Below are positions 33,591 to 43,702 of a stretch of DNA of 64,000 bases, in pieces (position 1 is the first letter of the stretch; every line of letters begins with the position of its first letter). The position numbers and the translations under genes are program-made. This stretch comes from Shinisaurus crocodilurus (Eukaryota; Chordata; Lepidosauria; Squamata; Shinisauridae): contig CM037877.1 in the NCBI GenBank assembly GCA_021292165.1, forward strand, positions 105,895,858 to 105,959,857, in the 5' to 3' direction. The notes under the pieces were generated by a model, which did no database searches, was not told where the DNA came from, and saw only the letters and a program-made list of their open reading frames with translations.

Positions 33591-33880
33591 TTAGGGATGT
33601 GCCAAAAGTCTATTAGTGTTGTCAGCTGTACCATTTTTTTAAAAAAAAACTTTCCACAGAATTCTTTGGATGTTTCATGCGAGTGGGAATCTCCAATGTT
33701 GCCTCAAAATTTCATTTTATATGTAATGTGGTGGCAACTTAGAGATGTGCATATCATATCTGAGCCATTTCACTCGTGCTCCCAAAACAATTTAGTTTCC
33801 CTCAGCATTCCTTGGATGTTTCAGCCAAGCAGGAATCTTACTAACATTTCAGATGAGGCATAATTCAGGGGCAACTCTGA
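33591..33880. repeat. Decayed tandem pair within an unrecognised repeat
   Basis: TTAGGGATGTGCC...CACAGAATTCTTTGGATGTTTCATG (33592-33680) is followed by GAGATGTGCA...CTCAGCATTCCTTGGATGTTTCAGC (33743-33824). The two units are about 150 bp apart. The GGATGT/CGAGTGGGAATC blocks align between units. Confidence 0.5.
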
Positions 33881-34021
33881 GTTGTGTTGGGAAGGAAGGG
33901 AAACATTATCTTGGTCTAGGCATCCTTCAGGCCTACTGAGCCATACTCATAGCCACAGGGTCCCCTCTTTATGGGACGACAAAAATAGAGATGAACATAC
34001 TGACAGAGACACTTGGTGGTT

Positions 34022-34120
34022 TATTTATTTATTCATTTATTTTATTCATTTATTTATTAATTATATTTATATCCTGCCTTTTTTCTGCAAGGAACCCAAA
34101 GCGGCTTACATAATCCTCAC
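34022..34120 (-). mobile_element. tRNA-derived SINE (Sauria/Squam1-like), 3' part only
   Basis: TTATTTATTTATTCATTTAT tail, then ATATCCTGCCTTTTTTCTGC and GGAACCCAAAGCGGCTTACA. The match ends at ATAATCCTCAC, where a CR1 3' end begins. Confidence 0.8.
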
Positions 34121-34206
34121 ACAGCTGATCGGCTGCTGTGTGAACAGAATGCTGGACGAGATGGACCCTTGGTGTGATCCAGCACAGCTCTTCTTATGTT
34201 CTTATA
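34121..34206 (+). mobile_element. CR1 subfamily-2 3' terminus
   Basis: GGCTGCTGTGTGAACAGAAT, then GATGGACCCTTGGTGTGATC, ending CTTCTTATGTTCTTAT. This is the same 3' end as the element at 11618-14036. It is a severely 5'-truncated insertion that interrupts or replaces the 5' half of the SINE at 34022. Confidence 0.85.
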
Positions 34207-34264
34207 TTATCACACTGGACTGACCCAAGTAGGGACATTTATAACATGATGTGAGTGATATGTC

Positions 34265-34497
34265 TTACTTTTATAATGTACTGAACATTCTTAAATGTTG
34301 CAACATGAAGGGGGAAGAATTTGTTTTATGTGTTGCCAGAATTTTAGCATCACAGCCTTTTGATATGTTAACTATTGATGCTTATTTTCTTAGTGGATAT
34401 ATTCTGTTATTGTTTTGCTTTACAGAGTTATATTTTATCTTTGTAAGCTGCTTCTGTTATTATTATTTTAACAGGAAAGCGGCACACAAATAATAAA
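34265..34497 (+). mobile_element. LINE 3' end, L2-like (tentative)
   Basis: It ends TGTAAGCTGCTTCTG...AGGAAAGCGGCACACAAATAATAAA. This has the same plan as other lizard LINE/SINE tails here: a GTAAGC(T/C)GC motif, a short hairpin, then an AATAA tail. Confidence 0.5.
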
Positions 34498-34584
34498 GAA
34501 GCAAAAAATTAAACTAAAACTATGGCAGGCATAACGTCTGCTCCCACTCTCAGAAGGGGGGGGGGAGGAGAGATTTGTTGCAGC

Positions 34585-34685
34585 TGAGTAAATATGTATA
34601 TTTATTCGGAAGGAAATTGTTGAATTCAGTGGGACTTACTGCTAAGGAGATATGTACAGACTTGCATCATTAGACACAATTCCAA
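34585..34685. mobile_element. Inverted-repeat element, relative of 21583
   Basis: GAGTAAATATGTATATTTAT, then GAATTCAGTGGGACTTACTG, then AGATATGTACAGACTTGCAT match the block order of 21583-21686. Confidence 0.55.
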
Positions 34686-34785
34686 GCAGTACAAATTCAA
34701 TTAACATTCAGTAAGTGGTCAACTCTACACTTGATCCTTGCGTCAGTTCTCTCCCAGCAAGCATAATTAGCATCCTAATTATTAT

Positions 34786-34791
<6 letters not shown>

Positions 34792-34822
<31 letters not shown>
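34792..34822. repeat. (AT)n microsatellite
   Basis: About 15 AT units. Confidence 0.95.
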
Positions 34823-34826
<4 letters not shown>

Positions 34827-35239
34827 TTGCTTTCTGCGATTCACTGAACAGAGCAATGAAACTTTGGCTGAAGCCACTTCAAGCCAGGGCGACTACTACA
34901 GAGGGTCTGCAGAACTGCTGGTGAAAGCCCAAAGGCTGCACTGTTATTTTTCATTAACTTTAATGAATTTTGGATTAGTCTTCAGTTGCAGCATTCAGGG
35001 AAATCAATTAACTCGCCACAAACAATGAGCATTGTTGCCAGCTCCTGTGGCTTATTTGAGAATCTTAATGATATTTGGAGGCTCCTTTTAGGAATTGAGT
35101 CCAGCTTCTGTTTGTTTTCAGACTTGCTCCTTTGTTGTTTTTCTGGCCAGGGGTGGTGGTAGGTAAACAAGTGTGAGGCAACCCTACCCTGAAGACTCAG
35201 AGTCTGAGAAGTTCATGTTTTATTGCATGGAAATAATTG

Positions 35240-35255
35240 ATGTGTGTGTGTGTAT

Positions 35256-35286
<31 letters not shown>

Positions 35287-35300
35287 CACCCCCCCCCCCT
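35240..35300. repeat. (TG)n-(CA)n palindromic microsatellite with C run
   Basis: GTGTGTGTGTGTATACACAC is self-complementary about the TATA centre near 35254. It continues as about 17 CA units with one CG, then C11. Confidence 0.95.
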
Positions 35301-35742
35301 ATTAGATCTGTGTGCAAATGGCCTCTCAAAATTCCCCATCCTATTTGTGGGAAGAGAAATGGGGGGACGGACGGACGACAATTTCACTACATTAATCCAG
35401 GTGGAGGAGAAATTCTTCAACAGTCTCTCGCAGGTAGGACTCACACCATTGGTGGGGGTTGTAGCACAGCTTCTTTCTCTTTTCGTAAGGGTTTTGTGTG
35501 TGTGCTGCCACTGCAAGTGGCAACCGCATCAATTGTGTTGGGATCCTGGCCCCCATTTTGCACCCGCCACAATGCAGGTGTGAGCAAGGGGGCAGTCAGT
35601 GTTGCATCTAGTTCCAGGGAAGTGGTGGAGCTAGTGCCAAAAACAAACACCAATGAACCAGTTCTGTCCTTAAGCACTTGCAACCACAGAAACAAAATAG
35701 GTTAAAAGAAAATTATATATATCCAAGAATATAACATTTTTA

Positions 35743-35762
35743 AATATATATATATATATATA
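35743..35762. repeat. (AT)n microsatellite
   Basis: About ten AT units. Confidence 0.9.
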
Positions 35763-35849
35763 AATACTAATCTTTCTCTCAAAATTAAAACAATTGCTTA
35801 GCAGTCAAAATGCCCACCAAACCCATTCATAGGTTGTACATAATCACAC

Positions 35850-35897
35850 TAATGCCCAAATTCAAGGCTATACAGCCTTGCTGAATTTGGGAATTAG
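35850..35897. repeat. Short inverted repeat
   Basis: CTAATGCCCAAATTC at left pairs with GAATTTGGGAATTAG at right. An AGGC...GCCT inner pair closes a small loop. Confidence 0.7.
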
Positions 35898-36828
35898 TAT
35901 TGTGAATACGTACATCCGGGAGCTCGGGCTGAGCCAGACTCTGTCCTCCAAATTCCTGAAAGTTTTCTTCCCCCATGAAAATAGACGTCCATTGCTCTGC
36001 CTCATTCTCACAGTGTTTTATAATTTATAATACCTGTGGCCAAGTGTGCTGTTTGTGTGTATTTATTGTTACTCATTTTGAAATGGAAAGAAACTTTGTT
36101 AATATATCTTTGAATCCTTTAATTCCTCACTCAGGTCTTTATTTAAGTGAACCTGTGGCTGCTACACAAGCGACTGTAATTTTTTGAGAAGGCACTAATT
36201 CTAGAGAATTTGCTGCTAAAGTGATCTTTCATTCATTATTAACATTGAATGCATTTCAGAAATATTCTTAAATATTGGAATATTGAATGAAAGAATCAAT
36301 AATTTGCACAGTTACATTGTGTGTGTTTTTAAATTATTGTTATTATTTTAAGTATATTTGGGTAAATATGTATATTTGTTTGTATTATTTGTCTGCATTT
36401 TTGTTTTTGTTTTTTTTAGTATTTTATAGATTTACAATAAAAATTATTATAATCATAATAATTTTAAAAGGACTACTATTTTATGGAAGCAGAATTGACA
36501 GCCTGGCAGTACAGACCTGTCTGCAGCTTTGAAGGATCAAGCCTCCTCCAAACTCTACAGCCCCATCCTTGAGTTCTATTTACTGGTCATTGTCAAATGC
36601 GATGTGGGAGGGAGAGAAAGAAGCTTTTGGGAATTAGCTTTTCTACATGGTTTTATGGCTTTATATGCAAGCTAATGGTTAGGATATAGTTGGGAATCAT
36701 TGTGTATGCTTCAATCAGATATCCTTTAGAAGCTGGGAAGGTGACACAAACACCGGTGGGGTGGGGTTGGGGCAGGTGTGTGTGTAGAAATATCAGTTTG
36801 AGAGAAAGAGACAGAGTCATGGGCTACA

Positions 36829-36848
36829 CACACACACACACACACACA
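36829..36848. repeat. (CA)n microsatellite
   Basis: Ten CA units. Confidence 0.93.
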
Positions 36849-37254
36849 GGCTCAGCAGGGGATTGGTCAAAGTCTGAAGTCTTGTGGGTTTAGAGACTTT
36901 CTCTGGGTAGCAGATTGCCTGACTTGTAGAGGTGCCTGTCTCTTTGCCTCCACATATTTATGCTCCACCTCATGGGGGGAGGGGGAAGCCTTGCTTCCAT
37001 TCTATTGGGTCACAGAAAACATGGTGATCATGCTGCCTTGTGAAATACAGATAAAGTTGCCTAGATGTGGCTGCACTCTTGAGGATAGCTGTGCCTTCTC
37101 TGAGGTCTCTTTTTGGCATGGCTTCAGCCTGTTTTATGACATAGCAGGAATTGCTGGTCACCTTAAGTGCCAAGCAGAATTTTTTTGGGTTCCCTTTCAG
37201 AGCTGGCTGAAGGAACTGGAGGAGATCTTTTTTTAAAATACCCTGCACTGTCAG

Positions 37255-37500
37255 TTGAAACCAGCCAAACCTGAGCTTGCCAAAACTTCTCTGAATTCCA
37301 TCTCAGAGTCCGCATCAGATTACAAGCTACCCCCCCTTTTCACATGAAAAGCCGTGCATATTTTTCAAATGCGTGCATCAACTGTGCACATCTTTGAAAT
37401 GTATGCATTTTTCTCCCATTGGCTAAAACAGACTTGTGTGCAATTTTTCAAAAGTACACTTTTTTCATGCTCATTTTTTTTTCCAAATGTACGTGTAGGG
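37255..37500. repeat. Dispersed repeat family A, inverted partial copy
   Basis: TCTCCCATTGGCTAAAACAG near 37412 is flanked by TGCACATCTTTGAAATGTAT and AAAAGTACACTTTTTTCATG. Orientation is as at 26290. Confidence 0.5.
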
Positions 37501-37609
37501 ACTGGGCCCACTGCTGCTGCAGAAGAGCCTTCAAGGGATATGGGAACAAATCCAGAGACAGATGAGGGGGGAGGGGGGAATTCTTAGCTGAAATGCCAAG
37601 GCCAGTTAA

Positions 37610-37726
37610 CTCATGGTATCTCAAGCTAGTTGACTCTCTGCTACTTCCCGGTTTATCTCTAAGGCCAGTTAACTCAGAGATAAGCTGGGAAGTAGCAGAG
37701 AGTCAACTAGCTTGAGTTACCATGAG
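37610..37726. repeat. Long near-perfect hairpin, 51-bp arms
   Basis: Left arm 37610-37660 and right arm 37676-37726 are reverse complements with three mismatches in 51. The 15-base loop AAGGCCAGTTAACTC also occurs just before the left arm (37598-37612, overlapping its first bases). It is not one of the MITE families above, and no relative was seen in the window. Confidence 0.92.
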
Positions 37727-38393
37727 AAGCCACAGTGAGCCTGTTAATGAGGAGGGCGGAACAGGCATAACGAATCCCAGGATCAGATGTCAGCCAAAGA
37801 GGGTGGACCAACTAAGAAGTGTCAGGCCTTCTAAGCCGTTGGTCCTTAAGCAAGAGGATCTGCCTTAAAGGTGGGGTGTTAGTCATTTGAGTTTGGGTGG
37901 GGGAGAGGCCCTCAGTTTGGAATCCACTTCTTACCACCGAGGTCACACTTCCTTAATGGCTTGATCGCTTAGAAATCTCACTACGCTTGTTTCTTTTGAT
38001 ATTGGTTCCTGCAATATGCTTAATTTGTACTCTAAAGCCAGCCTTACTGGTTCCCATTACCATAATGAAGCTTTAGTTAGAAGGTCTTCCTCTGTGTCTG
38101 CCGGTGGAAGGAGAGAGGGAGGAATGGCCTCGACAGTATGCATGCTGTTGAATACATCTTTTTTGGTCCCCAAACCACACTGCTAGTTCAGAAATGTATG
38201 GACTTTGACTGCAGTGCAGAGTGTATCCAAGTCCATGTTCGGTCTGTCAGGTGTGAACTGGGTGAATCCTGATAAAAAATGAACTGAAACAAATTTCTCA
38301 TACGTCCCTACGTAGCATGTAGGGATCTTTTAGGAATTTGATATTTGTGAATTCTGATATGAACTGATGCGATCCGATCTGTATTTCATAGAC
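37727..38393. other. Intergenic stretch, nothing recognised
   Basis: No supported gene or repeat. Confidence 0.4.
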
Positions 38394-38776
38394 CAGGGGT
38401 GTTGAACCTCTTTCAGCCCGAGGGCCAAATTCAATTTTGGAGAAGCTCTCAGGGGCTGCATTACAGTGGTGGGTGGGGCCAAAACCAAAAGGGGCAGGGA
38501 CAAAGGCAAAAGGGATGGGGCCACTAATACCAAAAATACCACCTTATTGTAGCGTAAAGCTCTTACTGCCAGGAACTAAGCCATAGGAGAGGTACTTCAA
38601 CCTTCTCAAATGGAAAAAACCATACAATATCTGGAAAACAATCAAACGATTGGTGGTTGGGGAAAGGGGTGTGATCAGTGGAAAGGAGCATGGTCATCTA
38701 GGGAATCCCAGACAGCTGGATTTGGGACCACAGACAGGCTGGATTTGGCCTGTGGCCCCGAGGTTCAATAGCCCTG
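38394..38776. mobile_element. Nonautonomous hAT-like element, 383 bp
   Basis: It starts CAGGGGTGTTGAACCTCTTT and ends as the inverse of CAGGGCTATTGAACCTCGGG. The flanks TCATAGAC (38386-38393) and TCCTAGAG (38777-38784) agree at 6 of 8 positions. The interior contains GGGGCCAAAA and GGCCTGTGG-type purine-rich sequence. No transposase frame is present. Confidence 0.8.
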
Positions 38777-39428
38777 TCCTAGAGTAATGTATGGATCAGA
38801 ACTTAGTTATCCACCGGCTCTCACATTTCCCTGTTTTTCCCAACCCAATCCTTGGCTCAAAAATGCATTACAAATTTTAAAATGACCAATAATTTTGGAT
38901 TTAAAAGCCTTGAAAGGCATTCTTGATATTCTAACATTTTCTTTTTCTTGGCTCCATGTTGTCTCTACCTGCATCAAAACGTAAGTTTTCGTTCCAATGT
39001 GATTTTCTGAATTTAGCTTTCAAACTGCAGCAAAGCATAATTGCCCATATGCCATGGTCCATTAAGCACTGAACTTGACTAATCAAAGATTGATTTGGGG
39101 GGATGTGATCAATACAAGCATTGCTTGTTCAAAGCCATATGCATGAAGGATTGGATTGGATTGCTTACAAAGTGAAAGCTATTAACAAACAATGACTCAT
39201 AGCCACCAATCTAGTGCCTCCAAGAGTTTTGATAGGACTTAATATCTAATATAGAAATGTGTACACCTTTATCAGTGCCCTCTAAGGTGGTCTTGATTCA
39301 TACCCCTATCTTTCTTGGGCTGAACTGGTCTTGTAAATCATTTAACATCCACCAAATAGATGAAATCATTCATCAAAAACTGTCCCAGTTCAACTCAGAT
39401 TTTGAAGATATCTCCATATATATATATA
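38777..39428. other. Intergenic stretch, nothing recognised
   Basis: No supported gene or repeat. Confidence 0.45.
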
Positions 39429-39664
39429 GAAGAATCTTTATTGTACGGTCATAGACCCAAACCAAGCAAGATAAAATCGAACAGAACACAGCACAATATA
39501 GATATTACAATACAAGAACATTAAAAACATGGGAAATTATAAAAGTAAAAACGTCATAATAAAATCTAATAAAATAAAATATAAAATATAAAATATCTAA
39601 AATAGATATAATATAATATAATATAAAAACAAGTTATTGAATGTACACACTAAATGTAATTAAC

Positions 39665-40395
39665 ATAAGACAACCATCATCATCATCAGGTGATCACTCG
39701 TGACCGAGTAAGATTGTCTTCCAGGATAAAAATTTACAAAAAGGAAATTTTAAAAGGAGGAAATTCTAAAGAAAAATTGTGTAGACTCTAGCGATGGGTC
39801 CATAAGTGACTGTGGAGGCCAATTCTAGATCCACACAGCTTCCCACAGTGAGGACACAGGTTGCCAGATGGAAGATGGCCCTGTAAAGGATTCATTTGAC
39901 GTGCTTTTCGCTTAGCACGTTTCTCCCTTTCACCTTGCACTCGGGCTTCTTCAAAGTCCATAGAACCTTTGTGAAAGGCCAACTTCCAGTTAGATCGTTC
40001 ATGGGCCAGAGCTTCCCAGTTTTCGACGTTTATATTGCATTTTTTTTTAGATTAGCCTTAAGAACATCTTTAAACCTCTTATATTGACCACCGATATTCC
40101 GCTTTCCATCCTTGAGTTGGGAATAAAGTAACTGCTTTGGGAGACGGCAGTCAGACATTCGAACAACATGACCAGTCCATTGAAGTTGGCGTTGAAGGAT
40201 CATTTTTTCAACGCTAGTAGTCTTTGCTTCTTCCAGTACACTGACATTTGTTCGCCTATTTTCCCAAGTAATTCGCAGGATTTTCCGGAGGCAACGTTGA
40301 TGAAATCTTTCAAGGAGGTGGAACTGAAGTGAGGTTTATAGATAGTCCATGTTTCGCAGGCATATAATAAAGTTGGCAATACAATGGCTTCATAA
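39665..40395 (-). mobile_element. Second LINE 3' portion (element Y) with C2H2-finger C terminus
   Basis: Its translation on the minus strand is described in the pseudogene entry. Its 3' end reads GTCACGAGTGATCACCTGAT and then a GAT-triplet tail (GATGATGATGATGG at 39688-39675). A short triplet tail on a non-LTR element fits this end as the 3' terminus. Confidence 0.7.
39788..40395 (-). pseudogene. Element Y ORF2 C terminus (RT thumb to zinc finger)
   Basis: This is the C-terminal part of a LINE ORF2. From its 5' boundary it reads EAIVLPTLLYACETWTIYK. After a one-base shift near 40325 a long frame runs through LLERFHQRCLRKILRITWEN, NVSVLEEAKTTS, QLQWTGHVVRM and DGKRNIGGQYKRFKDVLKA, to a stop near 40043. 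A further frame (39982-39788) supplies the tail FEEARVQGEREKRAKRKARQ and a C2H2-like finger with spacing C-x2-C-x12-H-x4-H (CPHC...HSHLWTH). It ends at a natural stop. This tail plan is widespread in animal LINEs whose proteins are often deposited as host-like genes. Two lesions make the copy inactive. Rough age is intermediate. Confidence 0.8.
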
Positions 40396-40477
40396 CATAA
40401 TAACATAATAACATAATAACATAATAACATAATAACATAATAACATAATAACATAATACAATGGCTTCATAACATAA
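40381..40477. repeat. 8-bp minisatellite (AACATAAT)n between duplicated flanks
   Basis: About eight units of AACATAAT lie between two copies of ACAATGGCTTCATAACATA (40381-40399 and 40458-40476). The left copy is the coding start of element Y, so the array sits at its 5' boundary. Confidence 0.9.
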
Positions 40478-40549
40478 GATAGCATAAATAAGTTAATTGA
40501 TGATGGAATAAAAAATTATAATATAAATAACCTTAGAGGGAAAAATATT

Positions 40550-41446
40550 TTAGTTAGAGGAAATTCCCTTCCGTCTTTTTATGACCAGAAAGAGAAATCT
40601 AGCCACCAACTCTGTGACTGATTTATTCTTATCTGCTAAAAGATAGGTCAAATACCATTCAGGTGACCGGCCTGGAAATTTAGAAAGTGCAGGTGTTGTT
40701 ATTAGCTTAACCCACTCATCTTTATAAAAATTACAAGCAAAAAGCATATGGGCTAGAGATTCTATGGCCCCTTCCCCACAAGGACATAATCGTTCACAAT
40801 AGGGAATATCCCTAAATCGTCCATCCAGTACAGCAGATGGTAAACAATTGAACCTAGCTCTCGTAAAAATCAAGCGATATTTAGGGATAGATAAATTCTC
40901 CAGATATCTAGCATAACTTTCTGGAGAGAAAAAAGATAAACCAAAATATAGAAGAGAGCAGGTCTTCTGGGCATTAGCAGTGGACTGCTGGATATCAATA
41001 TCTTTAGCATGGGAATCCGTAACGGCTTTTGCCTGTTGGTAGCCTATGGAAAGGAGAAAATTTATAGACAAACCTAAAAGTTGTAATTTGTTAGTCAGGG
41101 TTTTGTGCCACACACTAACATAAGTGTCCCGGTAGAGAAGGTATATAAGTCCCGAGGATTCCTCAGCAAAAATCAATTTTAGCCAAAATCTGAGAGCCCG
41201 TAGCCATGCGGTACCTTCAACAGAAAGGCAACCAGCTTCCAGTCGTAAAACTGCCACTGATAGACATTTGGGAACACCAAATAGTGTATATAAAAAAGAG
41301 GAAAGGACTTTTTCAACACTGGAATCGAATCCTCTTATCCAGAATGAAATACTGTATAGCAGTTGTGCCAAAGATTTAGCTCTGAACACCTGAAGAGCAG
41401 CTGGTAAGAATTGTCCTCCCTTGGTGAAAAAGAAACGAGTTATATA
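40550..41446 (-). pseudogene. Element X ORF2 C-terminal domain, open and 5'-truncated
   Basis: About 300 codons are open without a stop, from the truncation near 41446 to a stop at 40550. They encode the region after the RT of a non-LTR ORF2. Near the C terminus is a CCHC-type cluster (CERLCPCGEGA...ESLAHMLFACNF), with spacing C-x3-C-x-C then H-x4-C. Such clusters are found at the ends of several LINE ORF2 proteins and are thought to help bind nucleic acid. The upstream segment has helices rich in aromatic residues (ALRFWLKLIF, RFLFLVIKRRKG). No RT catalytic motif is present, because truncation removed it. An unbroken frame of this length suggests a fairly recent insertion. Frame upstream of 41446 belongs to unrelated flanking DNA. 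Confidence 0.7.
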
Positions 41447-41869
41447 TATATGGGCAGAGCTGGGAAAGAACCTCCATCTGAGACCCTGAAACATCCCTGG
41501 TCTTCAGAATCAGGGCCAGTGCCAGTACCTGGTATCCTTGGGCAGCTGCTTGGGCTCCAGCATCTCAGCAGGGCCCACCACTGATGCCTGCAATGGCTGA
41601 AACCACCCCATTGAACTATTAGTGCCACACTCTTTGCACCAGGCACCTGTATCTAGTCTCAATTTTAATTTCTCACAATGCTGCAACATAGTGTTTCTCT
41701 GGGGCATTGTGGGAAATCAAAATGTTGGCTAGACCCAGCTGCCTAGAGCCGGTGGATTGCTCCTGCTTCTACTCCCAGCCACTGTCAGGTAAGCCCACCA
41801 GGGACCACTCACAGATGAGGGGCACTAGAGTGCAATTTTCCCAAGGCTCCCTCAAACCCAGAGCTGGCC

Positions 41870-41947
41870 CTGCTCAGAGCAGGGAAACACTGGACCAGAT
41901 GGAGCATAGGGTCTGACACGGTATAAAGTAGCTTCATATGTTCATAA
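41870..41947 (+). mobile_element. tRNA-derived SINE (type 2), 3' fragment
   Basis: ACTGGACCAGATGGAGCATA, then GGTCTGACACGGTATAAAGT, ending TTCATATGTTC, matches the 3' end of the 7871 family. Confidence 0.7.
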
Positions 41948-42470
41948 TGTGGGTAGACATAAACTCTTTTTTCATTTTCCTTTGACACCCCCCCATCAGT
42001 GAATGTTTAGTCAAACTCTTACAGTCTATACCCATTGAAAAGAATCATCCCTCTCACCAGACAACCCAGCACTCTGAGTATAGGGTGTATGTATCTGATG
42101 TTCGGCTATCAGAACGGAATAGGGACTCTGTCAACTGTCATGGACCAGCATCATCCTCAGAGGATTCTGACCCCTCATCCTCAGAAGAGACTCTGGAGTC
42201 AGTAGGGGAAGACTCATCCACAGAAAGGCATTGCAAGGTTTCTGTCTCCCCAGGACCCAGTTCTCCAGAGGGACCCCAGGGGGGCATCTCCCCCCTGCAT
42301 CTAGGGGGAGGGTATGGGGAGGGTATGGGGAGATGTCCCACACCTTTCTTGTCCTCAGTGCTTCCTTTGAAACTTTCTCCTAGTTGTATGCTTGCACACG
42401 ATTGGGCATGTATTCAACATAACCAAACTTTATCTATATGTAACTTTTGGGTCACCCAAGGGCCAGGTCT

Positions 42471-42491
42471 CCCCCCCCCCCCACACACACA
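42471..42491. repeat. C run with (CA)n
   Basis: C12 followed by five CA units. Confidence 0.9.
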
Positions 42492-42649
42492 GCACTCACA
42501 CATAAAGAATGTATCATATCAACAATATAGTTACTTCAACACATTAAGCAAAGGATAACAATATTAGAATAGTGACAACAACTCTCTCTCTCCACCCCTG
42601 CTCCTGCTCAGGTATCGCAGAGATTGCTGGCCTTTTTTTTTAAAAAAAT

Positions 42650-42872
42650 TATATTTATACCCCGCCTTTGTTCCTTGCAAGGAACCCAAGGCGGCTTACA
42701 TTATCCTCCTCCTCCTCTCCATGTTATTCTCACAACAACCTTGTGAGGTAGGTTAGGCTGAGAGTCAGTGACTGGCCCAAAGTCACCCAGTGAGTTTCAT
42801 GGCCGAGTGGGGACTAGAACCTGGATCTCCCGAGTCCCAGCCCAACACCCTAACCACTATGCCACACTGGCG
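42650..42872 (-). mobile_element. tRNA-derived SINE (Sauria/Squam1-like), full length
   Basis: ATACCCCGCCTTTGTTCCTT at its 3' side through to the inverted head TAACCACTATGCCACACTGG. The tail is short (A/T-rich 42639-42650). Confidence 0.87.
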
Positions 42873-43495
42873 CTTCTTGGAAGTGAGAAGGTGCTACAAG
42901 CCTGGTAACACTGCAGCCTGGTGCCCTTTCCTTCTAAGTAGCAGGTAAACCAGTCCAGGGGTTGCAAGTCTGGGGTTGCAGTCTGTGGATTGGATCCAGA
43001 TTTAATCTGGATCAACTGCACTGGTGGAAGTAGACTTCCCTACCCTCTCCTTCCAATGGCAGCCCCTGAAAATGCTACATAGAGAGTCAGGAGACTCTGC
43101 TGAATGGGGTGAGTTGTGTAGTGAGGGAGGAGTGGGGGATCCCTGAAAACTGGGTGGAGGGACTGTCCAAAAGTGGAGCCCATCCTCTCAAGGAAGGCAG
43201 ATGCTAGATCCAGCCCTGGAACTTTAAAACCACTGCAGGGTCAATCGTTCAGCTTTCTCTTCAGTTGTTCAGCAAAGAGACAGTGCCTCTGTGATCCTCT
43301 CTCTGAAGGTAGTTTGCCCAGCTTCTGTCCTCAGGGAGATCCATCTCTCCAAATGCCCCATATACATTTTTCTAAAAGGAAGATTCCCACTCATTCTCCA
43401 ATAGGCCACTTACTGTAAGTCCCATGCCCTCTTCCAAGATGTAAATAGAGTCTTCCTGGGGGCAGGCTTGCCTTACAGAACTTCTTCCTCTAGGA
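42873..43495. other. Intergenic stretch, nothing recognised
   Basis: 42965-43090 resembles 52870-52990 (GGATCCAGATTTAATCTGGA/AGATCCAGATTTAGGTGC, GGTGGAAGTAGACTTCCC/GGTTGAAGTGGGCTTTCC), so the two probably belong to one unnamed repeat. Confidence 0.5.
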
Positions 43496-43629
43496 CAGCC
43501 ACCCATAACCTGGTGCCCTCCAGATGTTTTGGACTTTGACTCCCACCAGCCCCAGGCAGTATGACCTGTAGTTGAATTCTGGGAGTTGTAGTCCAAAACA
43601 TCTGGAGGGCACCAGGCTGGGGAAGGATG
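43496..43629. mobile_element. Palindromic hAT-like MITE, 134 bp, exact 8-bp TSD
   Basis: CAGCCACCCATAACCTGGTG at left pairs imperfectly with the inverse of CATCCTTCCCCAGCCTGGTG at right. Inner arms GCCCTCCAGATGTTTTGGAC pair closely. The flanks CTCTAGGA (43488-43495) and CTCTAGGA (43630-43637) are identical. Confidence 0.9.
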
Positions 43630-43702
43630 CTCTAGGAGGTGACAACTTTTTTTCCTTCCCTCACAGGCCCATGTATACATGATGTTCTATCAGACAAATA
43701 CT

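Larger units (their letters stand above)
34823..37254. other. Intergenic stretch with microsatellites only
   Basis: Besides the arrays at 35240, 35743 and 36829 and a small hairpin at 35850, no gene or mobile element was supported. Frames at 35173-35705 run through the CA array and are not genes. Confidence 0.4.
39429..41446 (-). mobile_element. Non-LTR LINE 3' portion (element X), host of a nested LINE
   Basis: Read on the minus strand, element X enters 5'-truncated at about 41446 in frame and encodes the C terminus of its ORF2 (to 40550). It has an AT-rich 3' UTR. It ends near 39430 with GGTCTATGACCGTACAATAA followed by AGATTCTTC and a TATA run. The 3' UTR appears split by a second LINE (39665-40395), because AT-rich sequence of the same style lies on both sides. 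The clade is not assigned. Confidence 0.65.
41447..42649. other. Intergenic stretch with a SINE fragment
   Basis: It holds the SINE fragment at 41870 and a C run followed by CA units at 42471-42491. The plus frame 42085-42558 has a serine/acidic region (SSEDSDPSSSEETLESVGED) that is low complexity and not supported as a gene. Confidence 0.45.

Noticed and set aside
35173..35705. Frames rich in His-Thr or Val-Cys repeats
   Set aside because: Translations of the (CA)n array at 35254-35289.
39788..39982. A host zinc-finger exon
   Set aside because: The C2H2 finger is the C terminus of a LINE ORF2 relic with matching upstream RT-end sequence.
42085..42558. 157-codon frame with an acidic serine stretch
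   Set aside because: Low complexity, no domain, and the C-terminal part runs through a C/CA tract.
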